From NCBI GenBank assembly GCA_963836355.1, contig CAWIJO010000029.1:372001-436000 (forward strand): 64,000 nt of DNA. Direction: 5' to 3'. Positions 50,654 through 59,691 of the stretch are shown here, piece after piece. Within the stretch, counting starts at the first letter, position 1, and every line of letters begins with the position of its first letter. This stretch comes from Palsa-506 sp963836355. Its GTDB lineage: Bacteria; Actinomycetota; Actinomycetes; Streptosporangiales; Streptosporangiaceae. The notes beneath the pieces are model-generated. The model was not told where the DNA came from, did not search any database, and saw nothing but the letters and a program-made list of their open reading frames with translations. Made by a program: the position numbers and the translations under genes.

Positions 50654-52183
50654 ATGAGCGACGAGCTGACCAGGATGACGGCGGCGCAGATCGCGGCCGC
50701 GGTGGCGGCGGGCGAGGTGTCCGCGGTGGAGGTCACCCGGGCGCACCTGGACCGTATCGACGCCGTCGACGACCGGCTGCACGCCTTCTTGCACGTGGCG
50801 GCCGACGGCGCGCTGCAGGCCGCCCGCGACGTCGACGACAAGCGTGCGTCCGGCCAGCCACTCGGCCCGCTGGCCGGGGTACCGGTGGCGCTCAAAGACC
50901 TCTTCACCACCACGGACATGCCTACCACCTGCGGATCGGCCATCCTGGACGGCTGGCAGCCGCCGTATGACGCGACCATCACCGGGCGGCTCAGGCGGGC
51001 CGGGATGATCATCCTCGGCAAGACCAACATGGACGAGTTCGCGATGGGCTCATCGACCGAGAACTCGGCGTTCGGCTCGTCCCGCAACCCCTGGGATCTG
51101 CGCCGGGTGCCCGGCGGCTCGTCCGGCGGCTCGGCCGCTGCCGTTGCCGCGTTCGAGGCCCCGCTGGCGATGGGCACCGACACCGGCGGGTCAATCCGGC
51201 AGCCGGGGGCGGTCTGCGGCATCGTCGGGGTGAAGCCCACGTACGGCGGCTCGTCCCGGTACGGCGTGGTGGCGTTCGCCTCGTCGCTCGACACGCCGGG
51301 GCCGCTGGCCCGCACGGTGCTGGACGCCGCGCTGCTGCACGAGGCCATCTCCGGGCACGACCCGTGCGACTCGACCTCGGTGGACGCGCCGGTCCCGCCG
51401 GTAGTGGCCGCCGCCCGGCAGCCGGACGTGGCCGGGCTGCGGATCGGGGTGGTCACCGAGCTTGGCGGGGAGGGCTACCAGCCGGGCGTCATCGCCAGGT
51501 TCCACGAGGCAGTCGAGCTGCTCGAATCGCTCGGCGCCAAGGTCAGCGAGGTCTCCTGCCCGCACTTCAGCTACGCGCTGCCGGCCTACTACCTGATCGC
51601 GCCGAGCGAGTGCTCGTCGAACCTGGCCCGCTTCGACGCGATGCGGTACGGCCTGCGGATCGGCGACGACGGCACCCGCAGCGCCGAGGAGGTCATGTCG
51701 CTGACCCGCGCCGCCGGGTTCGGCGCCGAGGTCAAGCGCCGGATCATGCTCGGCACGTACGCGCTGTCCAGCGGCTACTACGATGCCTACTACGGCAAGG
51801 CACAGCAGGTCCGCACGCTGATCACGCGGGATTTCGACGCGGCTTTCGAGCAGGTCGACGTGCTGGTCTCGCCGGCCACTCCCACTACGGCGTTCCCGAT
51901 CGGCGAGCGGGCCGACAACCCGATGGCGATGTACCTGGCAGACCTGTGCACGATCCCGTCCAACCTGGCGGGCAATGCGGCGATCTCGGTGCCGTGCGGC
52001 CTGGCGCCCGACGACGGCCTGCCGGTCGGGCTGCAGATCATGGCGCCGGTGCTGGCCGACGACCGGATGTACCGGGTCGGCGCGGCGGTGGAAGCAGCGC
52101 TCGGCCGGCGTCGGGGGCATCCGCTGCTTGACGAGGCGAACGGGCTCAGCGAGGCCGACCCCGGCGAGAGGGCGGAGCGGTGA
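50654..52183 (+). CDS. gatA: Glutamyl-/aspartyl-tRNA amidotransferase subunit A
   Basis: 509 residues, amidase-signature family. The catalytic triad Lys (PVALKDLFTT), cis-Ser in RVPGGSSGGSAAAV and nucleophile Ser in GTDTGGSIRQPGA are all present, with GKTNMDEFAMGSSTENSAFG and YGGSSRYGVVAFASSLDTPGP (split: VKPTYGGSSRYGVVAFASS). It releases ammonia from glutamine for GatB, converting Glu-tRNA(Gln) and Asp-tRNA(Asn). The stop overlaps the gatB start (GTGA). Confidence 0.97.
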   Translation: MSDELTRMTAAQIAAAVAAGEVSAVEVTRAHLDRIDAVDDRLHAFLHVAADGALQAARDVDDKRASGQPLGPLAGVPVALKDLFTTTDMPTTCGSAILDGWQPPYDATITGRLRRAGMIILGKTNMDEFAMGSSTENSAFGSSRNPWDLRRVPGGSSGGSAAAVAAFEAPLAMGTDTGGSIRQPGAVCGIVGVKPTYGGSSRYGVVAFASSLDTPGPLARTVLDAALLHEAISGHDPCDSTSVDAPVPPVVAAARQPDVAGLRIGVVTELGGEGYQPGVIARFHEAVELLESLGAKVSEVSCPHFSYALPAYYLIAPSECSSNLARFDAMRYGLRIGDDGTRSAEEVMSLTRAAGFGAEVKRRIMLGTYALSSGYYDAYYGKAQQVRTLITRDFDAAFEQVDVLVSPATPTTAFPIGERADNPMAMYLADLCTIPSNLAGNAAISVPCGLAPDDGLPVGLQIMAPVLADDRMYRVGAAVEAALGRRRGHPLLDEANGLSEADPGERAER

Positions 52184-53688
52184 CCGAGACGATCACGACA
52201 GTCCCCTTTGACGAAGCCGTTGCCAGGTACGAGCCGGTCATCGGGCTGGAGACGCACGTTGAGCTTGGCACCGTGACGAAGATGTTCTGCGGCTGCCCGG
52301 CCGGATTCGGCGCCGAGCCGAATGCCGCCGTCTGCCCGGTCTGCCTTGGCCTGCCCGGCTCGCTGCCGGTGGCCAACCGGGCCGCGATCGAGTACACCAT
52401 CAGCATCGGGCTGGCGCTGAACTGCTCGATCGCGTCCTGGTGCCGGTTTGCCAGGAAGAACTACTTCTACCCGGACATGCCGAAGGACTTCCAGATTTCC
52501 CAGTACGACGAGCCATTGTGCACCGACGGCTGGCTGGACATCACGATCGACGGCGCTGACTTCAGGATCGGCATCGAGCGGGTCCACCTGGAGGAGGACA
52601 CCGGCAAGTCGCTGCACGTCGGCGGCGCGACAGGCCGGATACACGGCGCCGCCTACTCGCTGGTCGACTACAACCGGGCGGGCATCCCGCTGGTAGAGGT
52701 CGTCACCAAGCCGGTGCCGGGCACCGGCGCGCTCGCCCCGCTGGTGGCCCGGGCCTACGTCACCGAGCTGCGCGAGGTGCTCAGGGCACTCGGGGTATCC
52801 GACGTCCGGATGGAAGAGGGCTCGCTGCGCTGCGATGTCAACACCTCGCTGGCGCCTGCCGGCGCCAGCGAGTGGGGCACTCGCACCGAGACCAAGAACG
52901 TCAACTCGCTGCGGTCGGTCGAGCGGGCCGTCCGCTCGGAGATCGAGCGGCAGGCCGCAGTACTCGATGCCGGCGCCCGCGTCGTGCAGGAGACCAGGCA
53001 TTTCAACGAGGAGACCGGGCAGACCACGCCGGGCCGGAGCAAGGAAGAGGCGCAGGACTACCGGTACTTCCCGGAGCCGGACCTCGTGCCGGTCGCGCCG
53101 TCGGCCGACTGGGTGGCGGAACTGCGGGGGACGCTGCCCGAGCTGCCGTCCGCTCGCCGGGCCAGGCTGCAGAGCGAGTGGGAGCTGTCCGACCTGGACA
53201 TGACCGCGCTCGGCAATGCCGGCGCGCTCGACCTGGTGGCCGCCACCGTGGCTGCGGGCGCGGCACCCGCCGATGCGCGCAAGTGGTGGCTCGGCGAGCT
53301 GTCCAGGCACGCCAACGATTCCGGCACCGAGCTTGCCGCGCTGCCAGTAACACCGGCTCAGGTAGCCAGGATCGCCGGGCTGGTGGCGTCCGGGGCCCTG
53401 AACGACCGGCTGGCCAGGCAGGTGCTCGACCGGGTGCTGGCCGGGGAGGGCGACCCGGATCAGATCGTGGCCGCCCAGCGCCTCGCCGTGGTCAGCGACG
53501 ATGCCACCCTGCTGGCTGCGGTCGACGCGGCCATCGCCGCGAACGCCGAAGTGGCAGCCAGGATCCAGGCCGGCAAGGTCGCCGCGGCGGACGCACTCGT
53601 CGGGGCCGTGATGAAGGCGACCAGGGGCCAGGCCGACGCCGCCAGGGTCCGCGAGCTGATCCTGCAGCGCCTCGCCCGGTCGTCGTGA
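52180..53688 (+). CDS. gatB: Glutamyl-/aspartyl-tRNA amidotransferase subunit B
   Basis: 502 residues. YEPVIGLETHVELGTVTKMFC, VCPVCLGLPGSLPVAN, ARKNYFYPDMPKDFQISQYD and RMEEGSLRCDVNTS (read VRMEEGSLRCDVN) are GatB hallmarks, with the C-terminal YqeY/GatB-tail helical domain (ARQVLDRVLAGEGDPDQIVA). Kinase/amidotransferase subunit for tRNA-dependent transamidation. GTG start overlaps the gatA stop; its own stop overlaps the metG start (TGATG). Confidence 0.97.
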   Translation: MTETITTVPFDEAVARYEPVIGLETHVELGTVTKMFCGCPAGFGAEPNAAVCPVCLGLPGSLPVANRAAIEYTISIGLALNCSIASWCRFARKNYFYPDMPKDFQISQYDEPLCTDGWLDITIDGADFRIGIERVHLEEDTGKSLHVGGATGRIHGAAYSLVDYNRAGIPLVEVVTKPVPGTGALAPLVARAYVTELREVLRALGVSDVRMEEGSLRCDVNTSLAPAGASEWGTRTETKNVNSLRSVERAVRSEIERQAAVLDAGARVVQETRHFNEETGQTTPGRSKEEAQDYRYFPEPDLVPVAPSADWVAELRGTLPELPSARRARLQSEWELSDLDMTALGNAGALDLVAATVAAGAAPADARKWWLGELSRHANDSGTELAALPVTPAQVARIAGLVASGALNDRLARQVLDRVLAGEGDPDQIVAAQRLAVVSDDATLLAAVDAAIAANAEVAARIQAGKVAAADALVGAVMKATRGQADAARVRELILQRLARSS

Positions 53689-55110
53689 TGGAGATGTACG
53701 AGCCGGCTTATCCGCCAAGCCCGCTGCTGGCGCGCGCGGCCCCCTCCGAACGTGTTTACCTCAGCACCACGATTCCGTACGTCAACGGGCCCCCGCATCT
53801 CGGCCACGCGCTTGAGCCGCTGGCGCTGTCGTTCGACTTCATCCGCACCAGCAGCGATCCGCGGCACCGACCGGGCGTGCAGCAGCTCTGGCAGGCCTGC
53901 CTGGCCAGCGGCGATCTGTACCAGAAGGACTACTCAGGGCTGTACTGCGTCGGCTGCGAGCAGTTCTATAAGCCGGCTGAGCTGCCCGGTGGCTGGTGCC
54001 CCGAGCACGGCACCAGGCCGCAGGAGGTAACCGAGCGGAACTGGTTCTTCCGGCTGTCCCGGTACGCCGGCCAGCTGATTGACCTGATCAGCTCCGGACA
54101 GCTGCGGACCGAGCCGGCCGCCCGCCGGAACTAGGTGCTCCGGTTCATCCCCGACGGCCTGCAGGACTTCAGCGCCTCCCGGTCGGTGGCCCGCGCCCGC
54201 GGCTGGGGCATCCCGGTGCCCGACGATCCTGGCCAGGTCATCTACGTCTGGTGGGACGCGCTCGGCAACTACATCACGGCACTTGGCTACGGCAGTGGTA
54301 GCGGCGGCACGGATGGCGGCGAGCTCTACGCACGCTGGTGGGGCGGCGCTGGCCGCCGGATCCACCTGGCCGGCAAGGGAGTCGTGCGATTCCACGCGGC
54401 GTACTGGCCGGCCATCCTGCTGTCGGCCGGCCTGCCACTGCCTACCGACATCCTGGTCCACGACTACCTGACCATCCATGGGCGCAAGATCAGCAAGTCC
54501 GGCGGCGCCGACGTGGCGACCGACCCGGTTGCCCTGGCCGAGCGGTTCGGGGCCGACGCGGTCCGCTGGTGGCTACCGCGCGAGGTCCCGCGGGTCGGTG
54601 ACGCCGACTTCACCGTCGCCCGGCTGATCGCGCGGGCCATTGACGATCTCGCCAACGGCCTGGGCAACCTGGTTAGCCGGGTGACCTCGATGGCGCATCG
54701 GGTACCGGCAGGGCCGGCTGCGCCCGGCGCCCGGGGATCCCGGCCGTGGGCGCGTGCGCAGGCGCCGGGCCGTTGCTCGCTGCTTGCCGGGCAGTGCCTG
54801 GCCGGGTCGCGGCTGCGCTGGCCGGCTACGACTTCCGGGCGGCGACCAGCGCGAGCCGGGATGTCGTTGACCTGGCGAACCGCTATGTCGGGCAGGCCGA
54901 GCCCTGGCAGCTGGCAGCCGCCGAGCGGGCTGGCGACGTGACCGCCGGGCCGCGGCTGGACGCCGTGCTCGGCGCGCTCATCGTGGCCTGCCGCACGCTG
55001 GCGGTTGAGCTGGCCCCGTTCATCCCGGCGTCGCCGCCAGGGTGACGGCGGCCTGTGACGATTCCTCCGGCCCGCTGCCCGACCCGCTGAGCCTGTTTCC
55101 CGCGGATCGG
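53688..55110 (+). pseudogene. metG: Methionyl-tRNA synthetase pseudogene
   Basis: Reads as MetRS: TTIPYVNGPPHLGHALE (HIGH site), FIRTSSDPRHRPGVQQLWQA, Zn-type CVGCEQFY and WCPEHG, ENWFFRLS-like ERNWFFRLSRYA, WGIPVPDDPGQVIYVWWDALGN, and GRKISKSGGADV (KMSKS site). Lesions: (1) after HALE the sequence jumps to LALSFDFIRT, so ~60-70 residues including the GTDEH-type ATP region are missing; (2) an in-frame TAG at 54132-54134 replaces the conserved Glu of RRN-E-VL; (3) a frameshift near 54710-54750 precedes the anticodon-binding part (VAAALAGYDFRAATSA, NRYVGQAEPWQLAAAERAGD); (4) another near 55040. Several independent defects mean a dead gene; a working MetRS must be encoded elsewhere. Confidence 0.88.
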
Positions 55111-55246
55111 CTGACGGGACTTGATCATCAGCCTCCAGCCCGGCTGAAGCGATTTTGCGCGCAGGCCCGGCCCGGCCCGGTACCGTCGTTGCCGCCCGGC
55201 GTTTCCGCGGAAACGCGCCTAGCCACGGAACTAGCGAGGTGGCCTC

Positions 55247-56227
55247 GTGCGGATATGGGTGCCGACAGTGCAGGTGGCCGACGCCCTTTCCGGGCTGTCC
55301 GGCGTGACGGTGGACATCGTCAACCCGGACGATGGCTTCAACCCGGACGATGGCTTCAGCCCGGACGATGGCTTCAGCCCGGACGCCGGCCAGGCGGGTC
55401 GGCACCAGTTGCCTGCCAGCGCCGATGAGGTCGAATTTTACGTCCCGCCGTTCTTTCCCCGGCCGCCGTCGATCGCGGCGATGCGCGAGATGCCGCGGCT
55501 CAAGGTAGTGCAGTCGCTGACCGCGGGCATCGACCTGCTCCGGCCGCATGTCCCCGAGGGCGCCGTGCTGTGCAATGCGCGCGGAGTGCACGACGCGGGT
55601 ACCGCCGAATGGGTTGTCGCCGCCATGCTCGCCTCGATCCGGCGGTTCCCCTATTTCACCGGGGAGCAGGCGGCGGGCCGGTGGAGCTTCCGTTTCACCG
55701 GTTGCCTGGCCGGCAAGACGGTTCTGATCGTTGGTCACGGCTCAATCGGCGCGGCAGTCGAGCGCCGGCTGAGCGGCTTCGAGGTGGAAGTGCGCAGGGT
55801 GGCGCGGCGCGCACGGGATGGCGTCAGCCCGATCGGCGAGCTCCCGGCGTTGCTGCCCGAGGCGGATGTCGTGGTGCTGCTCGCCCCGGTGACCGCCGCG
55901 ACGATCGGCATGGTGGATGCGGCGTTCCTGGCCCGGATGAAGGATGGCGCGCTGTTCGTCAACGCGGCCAGGGGCTCGCTGGTGGTCACCGATGACCTGT
56001 GCGAGGAACTGCGGGCGGGCCGGCTGAACGCGGTACTAGATGTCACGCAGCCCGAGCCGCTCGGCCCGGAACATCCGCTCTGGGCCATGCCAAACGTGTT
56101 CATCACGCCGCATGTGGCCGGCTCTACCCCTGTTTCCGGGCGGTCAGCGCTGAAGTTTGTGCGGGATCAAGTGCAACGATTTAGCGACGGTCAGGAACTC
56201 CGCAATGTGATCGCGGGGGAGTACTGA
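55247..56227 (+). CDS. 2-hydroxyacid dehydrogenase (D-isomer-specific, NAD-dependent)
   Basis: 326 residues. Catalytic and cofactor motifs: LTAGIDLLRPHVPEGAVLCNA, GTAEWVVAAMLASIRRF, Rossmann VLIVGHGSIGAAVERRL, ALFVNAARGSLVVTDDL with catalytic Arg, DVTQPEPLGPEHPLW with Glu and ITPHVAGSTPVSG with the His. It reduces or oxidises a 2-hydroxyacid (glyoxylate/hydroxypyruvate-like); specificity is unclear. The N-terminal region carries an unusual 18-bp repeat (NPDDGF/SPDDGF) between the first strand and the second. The GTG start gives MRIWVPT. Confidence 0.88.
   Translation: MRIWVPTVQVADALSGLSGVTVDIVNPDDGFNPDDGFSPDDGFSPDAGQAGRHQLPASADEVEFYVPPFFPRPPSIAAMREMPRLKVVQSLTAGIDLLRPHVPEGAVLCNARGVHDAGTAEWVVAAMLASIRRFPYFTGEQAAGRWSFRFTGCLAGKTVLIVGHGSIGAAVERRLSGFEVEVRRVARRARDGVSPIGELPALLPEADVVVLLAPVTAATIGMVDAAFLARMKDGALFVNAARGSLVVTDDLCEELRAGRLNAVLDVTQPEPLGPEHPLWAMPNVFITPHVAGSTPVSGRSALKFVRDQVQRFSDGQELRNVIAGEY
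55322..55390 (+). repeat. 18-bp repeat in hydroxyacid dehydrogenase gene
   Basis: AACCCGGACGATGGCTTC occurs twice (55322-55339 and 55340-55357), then AGCCCGGACGATGGCTTC at 55358-55375 and a degenerate AGCCCGGACGCCGGC at 55376-55390. It encodes NPDDGF NPDDGF SPDDGF SPDAG within the N-terminal domain and keeps frame. Confidence 0.9.
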
Positions 56228-56315
56228 CTGGTCACGGGCAGGTGCCGGGCAGCGGCCAGTGGCGGCTGTTGCTGGCGTTCCCAAAGTTGTATCTCGGCGT
56301 AGGCCCTTCCTCAAT

Positions 56316-56411
56316 CTAAGCGTGACCTCGGGCACGTAGAGTTAGGTCACATCGCTTAGTGCGAGACCGCGTTTTGTACGCCGACACCCCGCTGCACATC
56401 GCGGTGCAGCG
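56316..56411. promoter_or_regulatory. Two inverted repeats upstream of PAS-GGDEF-EAL gene
   Basis: First element (56316-56359): CTAAGC-GTGACCT, a 15-nt loop, AGGTCAC-ATC-GCTTAG, a 13-bp stem with a 3-nt bulge on one side. Second element (56390-56411): CGCTGCAC-ATCGCG-GTGCAGCG, a perfect 8-bp stem. Both lie in the 350-bp gap after the hydroxyacid dehydrogenase gene and 165-260 bp before the c-di-GMP gene. They may be a terminator plus operator, or a structured leader RNA. No known riboswitch consensus was recognised. Confidence 0.45.
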
Positions 56412-56547
56412 AATCCATTGTTCTGGCTGACCGCAGCCGCGGCGCTGGCAGCGCCACGGCCGCACCGGCTCAGGGCAGCTGCCCGGCAGGCCTACCAGGG
56501 TGGGCCGGGCTCGTTGCAGGCGGCGGACGCGGCAATAAGGAGGCTCA

Positions 56548-56580
56548 GTGCGCTTGGTTCCGTCGGGCGATGCGCGATGA
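56548..56580 (+). CDS. Possible 10-codon leader peptide coupled to the GGDEF-EAL gene
   Basis: AAGGAGG at 56537-56543 is the strongest Shine-Dalgarno in this gap, 4 nt before a GTG that opens MRLVPSGDAR and ends in a TGA overlapping the ATG of the large gene (ATGA). The large gene itself has no ribosome site of its own, so translational coupling is plausible. Alternatively this is the true start of the big gene with a frameshift. Confidence 0.35.
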   Translation: MRLVPSGDAR

Positions 56581-59458
56581 GCCTGGCCGTCCAGTCAGAA
56601 ACAGCGGCCGGGGCGCTTGCGGCTGCTGCGGCTGCTGCGGTGCTGTGGCGCGGGTCGAGCCGCCACGAGGCTTCGGTGCGGCTTGCCTACCGCTGGTTCT
56701 CGGTAGTGGCGGTTGCGTGGGGGGCCGGGTTCGTGGCCCAGCAGGCGCTCATCGGCCCGCTCGGCGGGGCTGCCGTCCCGCTGACCTTTGGTGATCTGCT
56801 CTCGCTGCTCGCCTTGCCCGCGATGGTGGCCGGGTTCGCCGGCCTGGCCGCAGCAGGACGCGGACCGGGCGCGGGGCATGGACCGGGTGCCGACCGCGAG
56901 CCGGGTGCCGGGCGCGGCGCGGCCGTCCTCTTGCCGCGCGACGCCCTGGCCCGGCTCGCCGATGGCTACATTCTGGCGGCTTCGCTGTTCATCATCGGCT
57001 GGATAGCGCTATTCGGGTCGATCTATCACCGGTCCGGGGACGGCGCGGGCACGTTCGTGCTAGCGCTGCTTCACCCGCTGGCGGATCTGGCTGTGCTCGG
57101 CGTGGCATTGCAGTACGCGGTGCGGGCCTGCCGCCGCGGGATCGCGCCGTTCCTGGCGCTGCTAGCGGTCACGGTAAGCGACGCTCTCTCCGTCGGCGCC
57201 AAGGTCAATGCCGCCAGTCCGGGGATCTGGGCGCAGCTCATGCAGCTTGCCGCGTTCTTCCTGCTGGGCGCGGTGCCGCTGGCCGCAGCCGGGCTGGGCT
57301 GGCTTCCCCGGCGCGGCCCGGTGAGCGGCATGACCCGGCTCGCCCGGCTCGGCCATGCCAGGCGGGCGGGCGGGCTGGCAACGCAGATAGCTGCGATCGC
57401 CGCGGCGGCTGCCGCCTTGGTGATCATCGTGCGGGCGGTGACCGGCGGATCAGCCGCCGAGCCTGCCGTCGCAGCTGCGGCCGGTATCGCCGTGCTCGCG
57501 CTGGCCGCCAGAATCGCCGGGCTGCTGGTCAGCGATCGGGCCGCGTCCGTCACGGAGCAGGAAGCCGGCCGCCAGTTCCGCGAGCTAGCCGACCGCATCA
57601 CCGACGCTGTCCTGGTCTGCGATCTCGACGGCACGGTCCGGTACGCCAGCCCGGCCGTTGCTGAGTACGGCTATTCGCCGGCGCAGCTCGACGGAATGGC
57701 GCTGGCCGACCTGATCCATCCAGAGGATCTGCCAGGCGGGATCAGGTCGGTGCATGCAGCGGCGCGTAGGACCCCGGCTACCCGCCGGTTCCCCTGCCGG
57801 GTCAGGTCGTCCGACGGAACCTGGCGGCACGTCGAGGCCACGGTATCCCGGCAGCACCACCGGGGTTCGGCCGACCAGCTGCTCGTCACTGCGCGGGACG
57901 TCAGTGACCAGGTGGCGTTGCGCCGTCAGGTCACCCATCTGACCTTTCACGATGGCCTGACCGGGCTGCCGAACCGGGCATATTTCGAGGAGCGGGCAAA
58001 GGACGTCCTCGGGGTCGGCCGGCCGGCCGCCGGTGACGACCAGGCGGCCGGGGAGCCGCAGGTGGTGACCGGGGCTATCTTCCTTGACCTGGATGGCTTC
58101 ACCGGGGTCAACGACTCGGTCGGGCACGGGGCAGGCGATCTGCTGCTCGCCCAGGCCGCGCGCAGGCTGCGCGCCGAGGTCCCGTCGCACCAGACCGTGG
58201 CCCGGTGGGGCGGGGACGAGTTCGCCGTGCTGGTGCAGAACGCGGCAAGTGCCCAGGAAATCGTGGACATCGCGGAGCGGCTGGCCGGGTCCATTGCGGC
58301 CACCGCGTTCCGCGTGGCCGACCGTGACATCTCGCTGACTGCCAGCGTTGGCGTCGCGTTCGCGGATGCTGACGGCTCCGGCTACCTGCTCCGCAACGCA
58401 GATGTGGCGATGTCGCGGGCAAAGGAGTCCGGTGGCGGGCGGGTCGAGATCTTCGCCGCGCATATGCACGCTGACGTTGTTCGCCGGCTGGAACTGGCCA
58501 GCGACCTCCGCCAGGCGATCACCGAAGGCGGCCTGCGGCTCGACTACCAGCCCGTGGTCGATCTCGGCACGTCCGCTGTCACCGGCGTGGAAGCTCTTGT
58601 CCGCTGGTCACGGGCGGGCGAGGCCGTTCCGCCTGCGGAATTCCTCGCGGTGGCGGAGGATTCCGGCCTGATCGTGCCGCTCGGCGACTGGGTATTGCAT
58701 GAGGCATGCGAGCAGGCAGCCGCCTGGCAAGCGGCCGGCCGCCGATCGGCATGTCGGTCAACTTCTCGCTGCGGCAGGTGAGCGCGGCGCGGTTCACCGA
58801 ATCGGTGCTGACGGTGCTGCAGGACACCGGCCTCGCGCCGGAGTCGCTCACTCTCGAGGTCACCGAGCGAGTGCTGATCGAAGGCACCGGGCCGATGGTC
58901 GACAGGCTGGCTGAGCTCCGCCGCCGCGGCATCAGGCTGGCCATTGATGACTTCGGCACCGGCCACGCCTCGCTGGCCTACCTCCGGCAGCTACCGGTGG
59001 ACATTATCAAGATCGATCCGTCGTTCGTGGCCGGTCTCGGCCAGGATCCGACTCTGGCCATGCTCACTCGCACGATCGTCCGAGTCGGGCATGACCTCGG
59101 CATCGAGGTGGTGGCGGAGGGTATCGAACGGCCGGAGCAGCTTGAGTTGCTGCGCGAGATGGGCTGCGGCCTTGGCCAGGGATACCTGGTAGCCCGGCCG
59201 ATGCCGGCGGCAGGCGTCGAGACGCTGGCCGGGATCGAGGCGCAGGCCGGGACCGAGGCGCTGCCCGGAAGCGAGACACTGGCCGGAAGCGAGACACTGG
59301 CCGGAAGCGAGACACTGGCCGGAAGCGAGACACTGGCCGGAAGCGAGACGCTGCCCGGAAGCGAGACACTGGCCGGGACCGAGGCGCAGGCCGGGGGTCC
59401 AGCGGTGGCCGGCGGCGGGATCCGAGCTGGGGATGTGGCGGCGACTACCCATTCCTGA
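56577..59458 (+). pseudogene. Membrane PAS-GGDEF-EAL c-di-GMP protein, one-base frameshift in EAL domain
   Basis: A ~960-residue protein if corrected. N-terminal ~300 residues are hydrophobic with about nine segments; PAS domain (FRELADRITDAVLVCDLDGT, YASPAVAEYGYSPAQ); GGDEF domain with ARWGGDEFAVL and no RxxD inhibitory site; EAL domain starting GVEALVRWSR. At 58741-58744 one base is missing: adding a C to CGCCG gives AAGRPIGMSVNFSLRQ. The continuation LEVTERVL, DDFGTGHAS, IKIDPSF, AEGIERPEQ and GQGYLVARP is then in frame. As written, translation stops at 58781 within EAL. The tail is a ten-unit 18-bp repeat. In Streptomyces a similar gene (CdgC-like) lies near ilv/serA genes. ATG 56577 is used because no better start is in frame. 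Confidence 0.82.
59219..59398 (+). repeat. 18-bp minisatellite, ten units, in GGDEF-EAL C-terminus
   Basis: Ten consecutive 18-bp units based on GAGACACTGGCCGGAAGC span exactly 180 bp. They encode ETLAGS-type hexapeptides (ETLAGI, EAQAGT, EALPGS, then four ETLAGS, ETLPGS, ETLAGT, EAQAGG). The four central units are identical, with more diverged units at both ends, as expected from recent slippage expansion. Confidence 0.92.
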
Positions 59459-59510
59459 GATCGTGGCCAGCCAGGCAATCGGGCGGAGCCGGCCGGCGGA
59501 TGCAGAGTTC

Positions 59511-59539
59511 GTGAAGGATTTCACAAGCCTCGGTAGAAT
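59511..59539 (+). promoter_or_regulatory. Candidate serA promoter and operator
   Basis: TAGAAT at 59534-59539 matches an actinomycete -10 box exactly. Where a -35 would lie there is an inverted repeat GTGAA-GGAT-TTCAC (59511-59524), which could be a repressor or activator site overlapping the -35. From 59558 to 59655 the leader repeats the word GTTAAGCCGA(T/G) or close variants. serA starts ~150 bp downstream. Confidence 0.45.
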
Positions 59540-59691
59540 GAATCTGCCGATCAGCGGTGTTAAGCCGATCTGCGCCGTTAAGCGTTAAGCCGAGCCGCCG
59601 TAGGCATCAGCCGACCTCCATCGTTAGGCCGATCGCCGCCGGTGGGCCGATTCTGACCACTATGCCGACCGCCGCCATCCTGGGGAGCGCC

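Noticed and set aside
56316..56359. GGTCAC stem as a c-di-GMP (GEMM) riboswitch
   Set aside because: The conserved loop and tetraloop-receptor sequences of that class are not present; only the stem resembles it and the neighbouring gene is suggestive.
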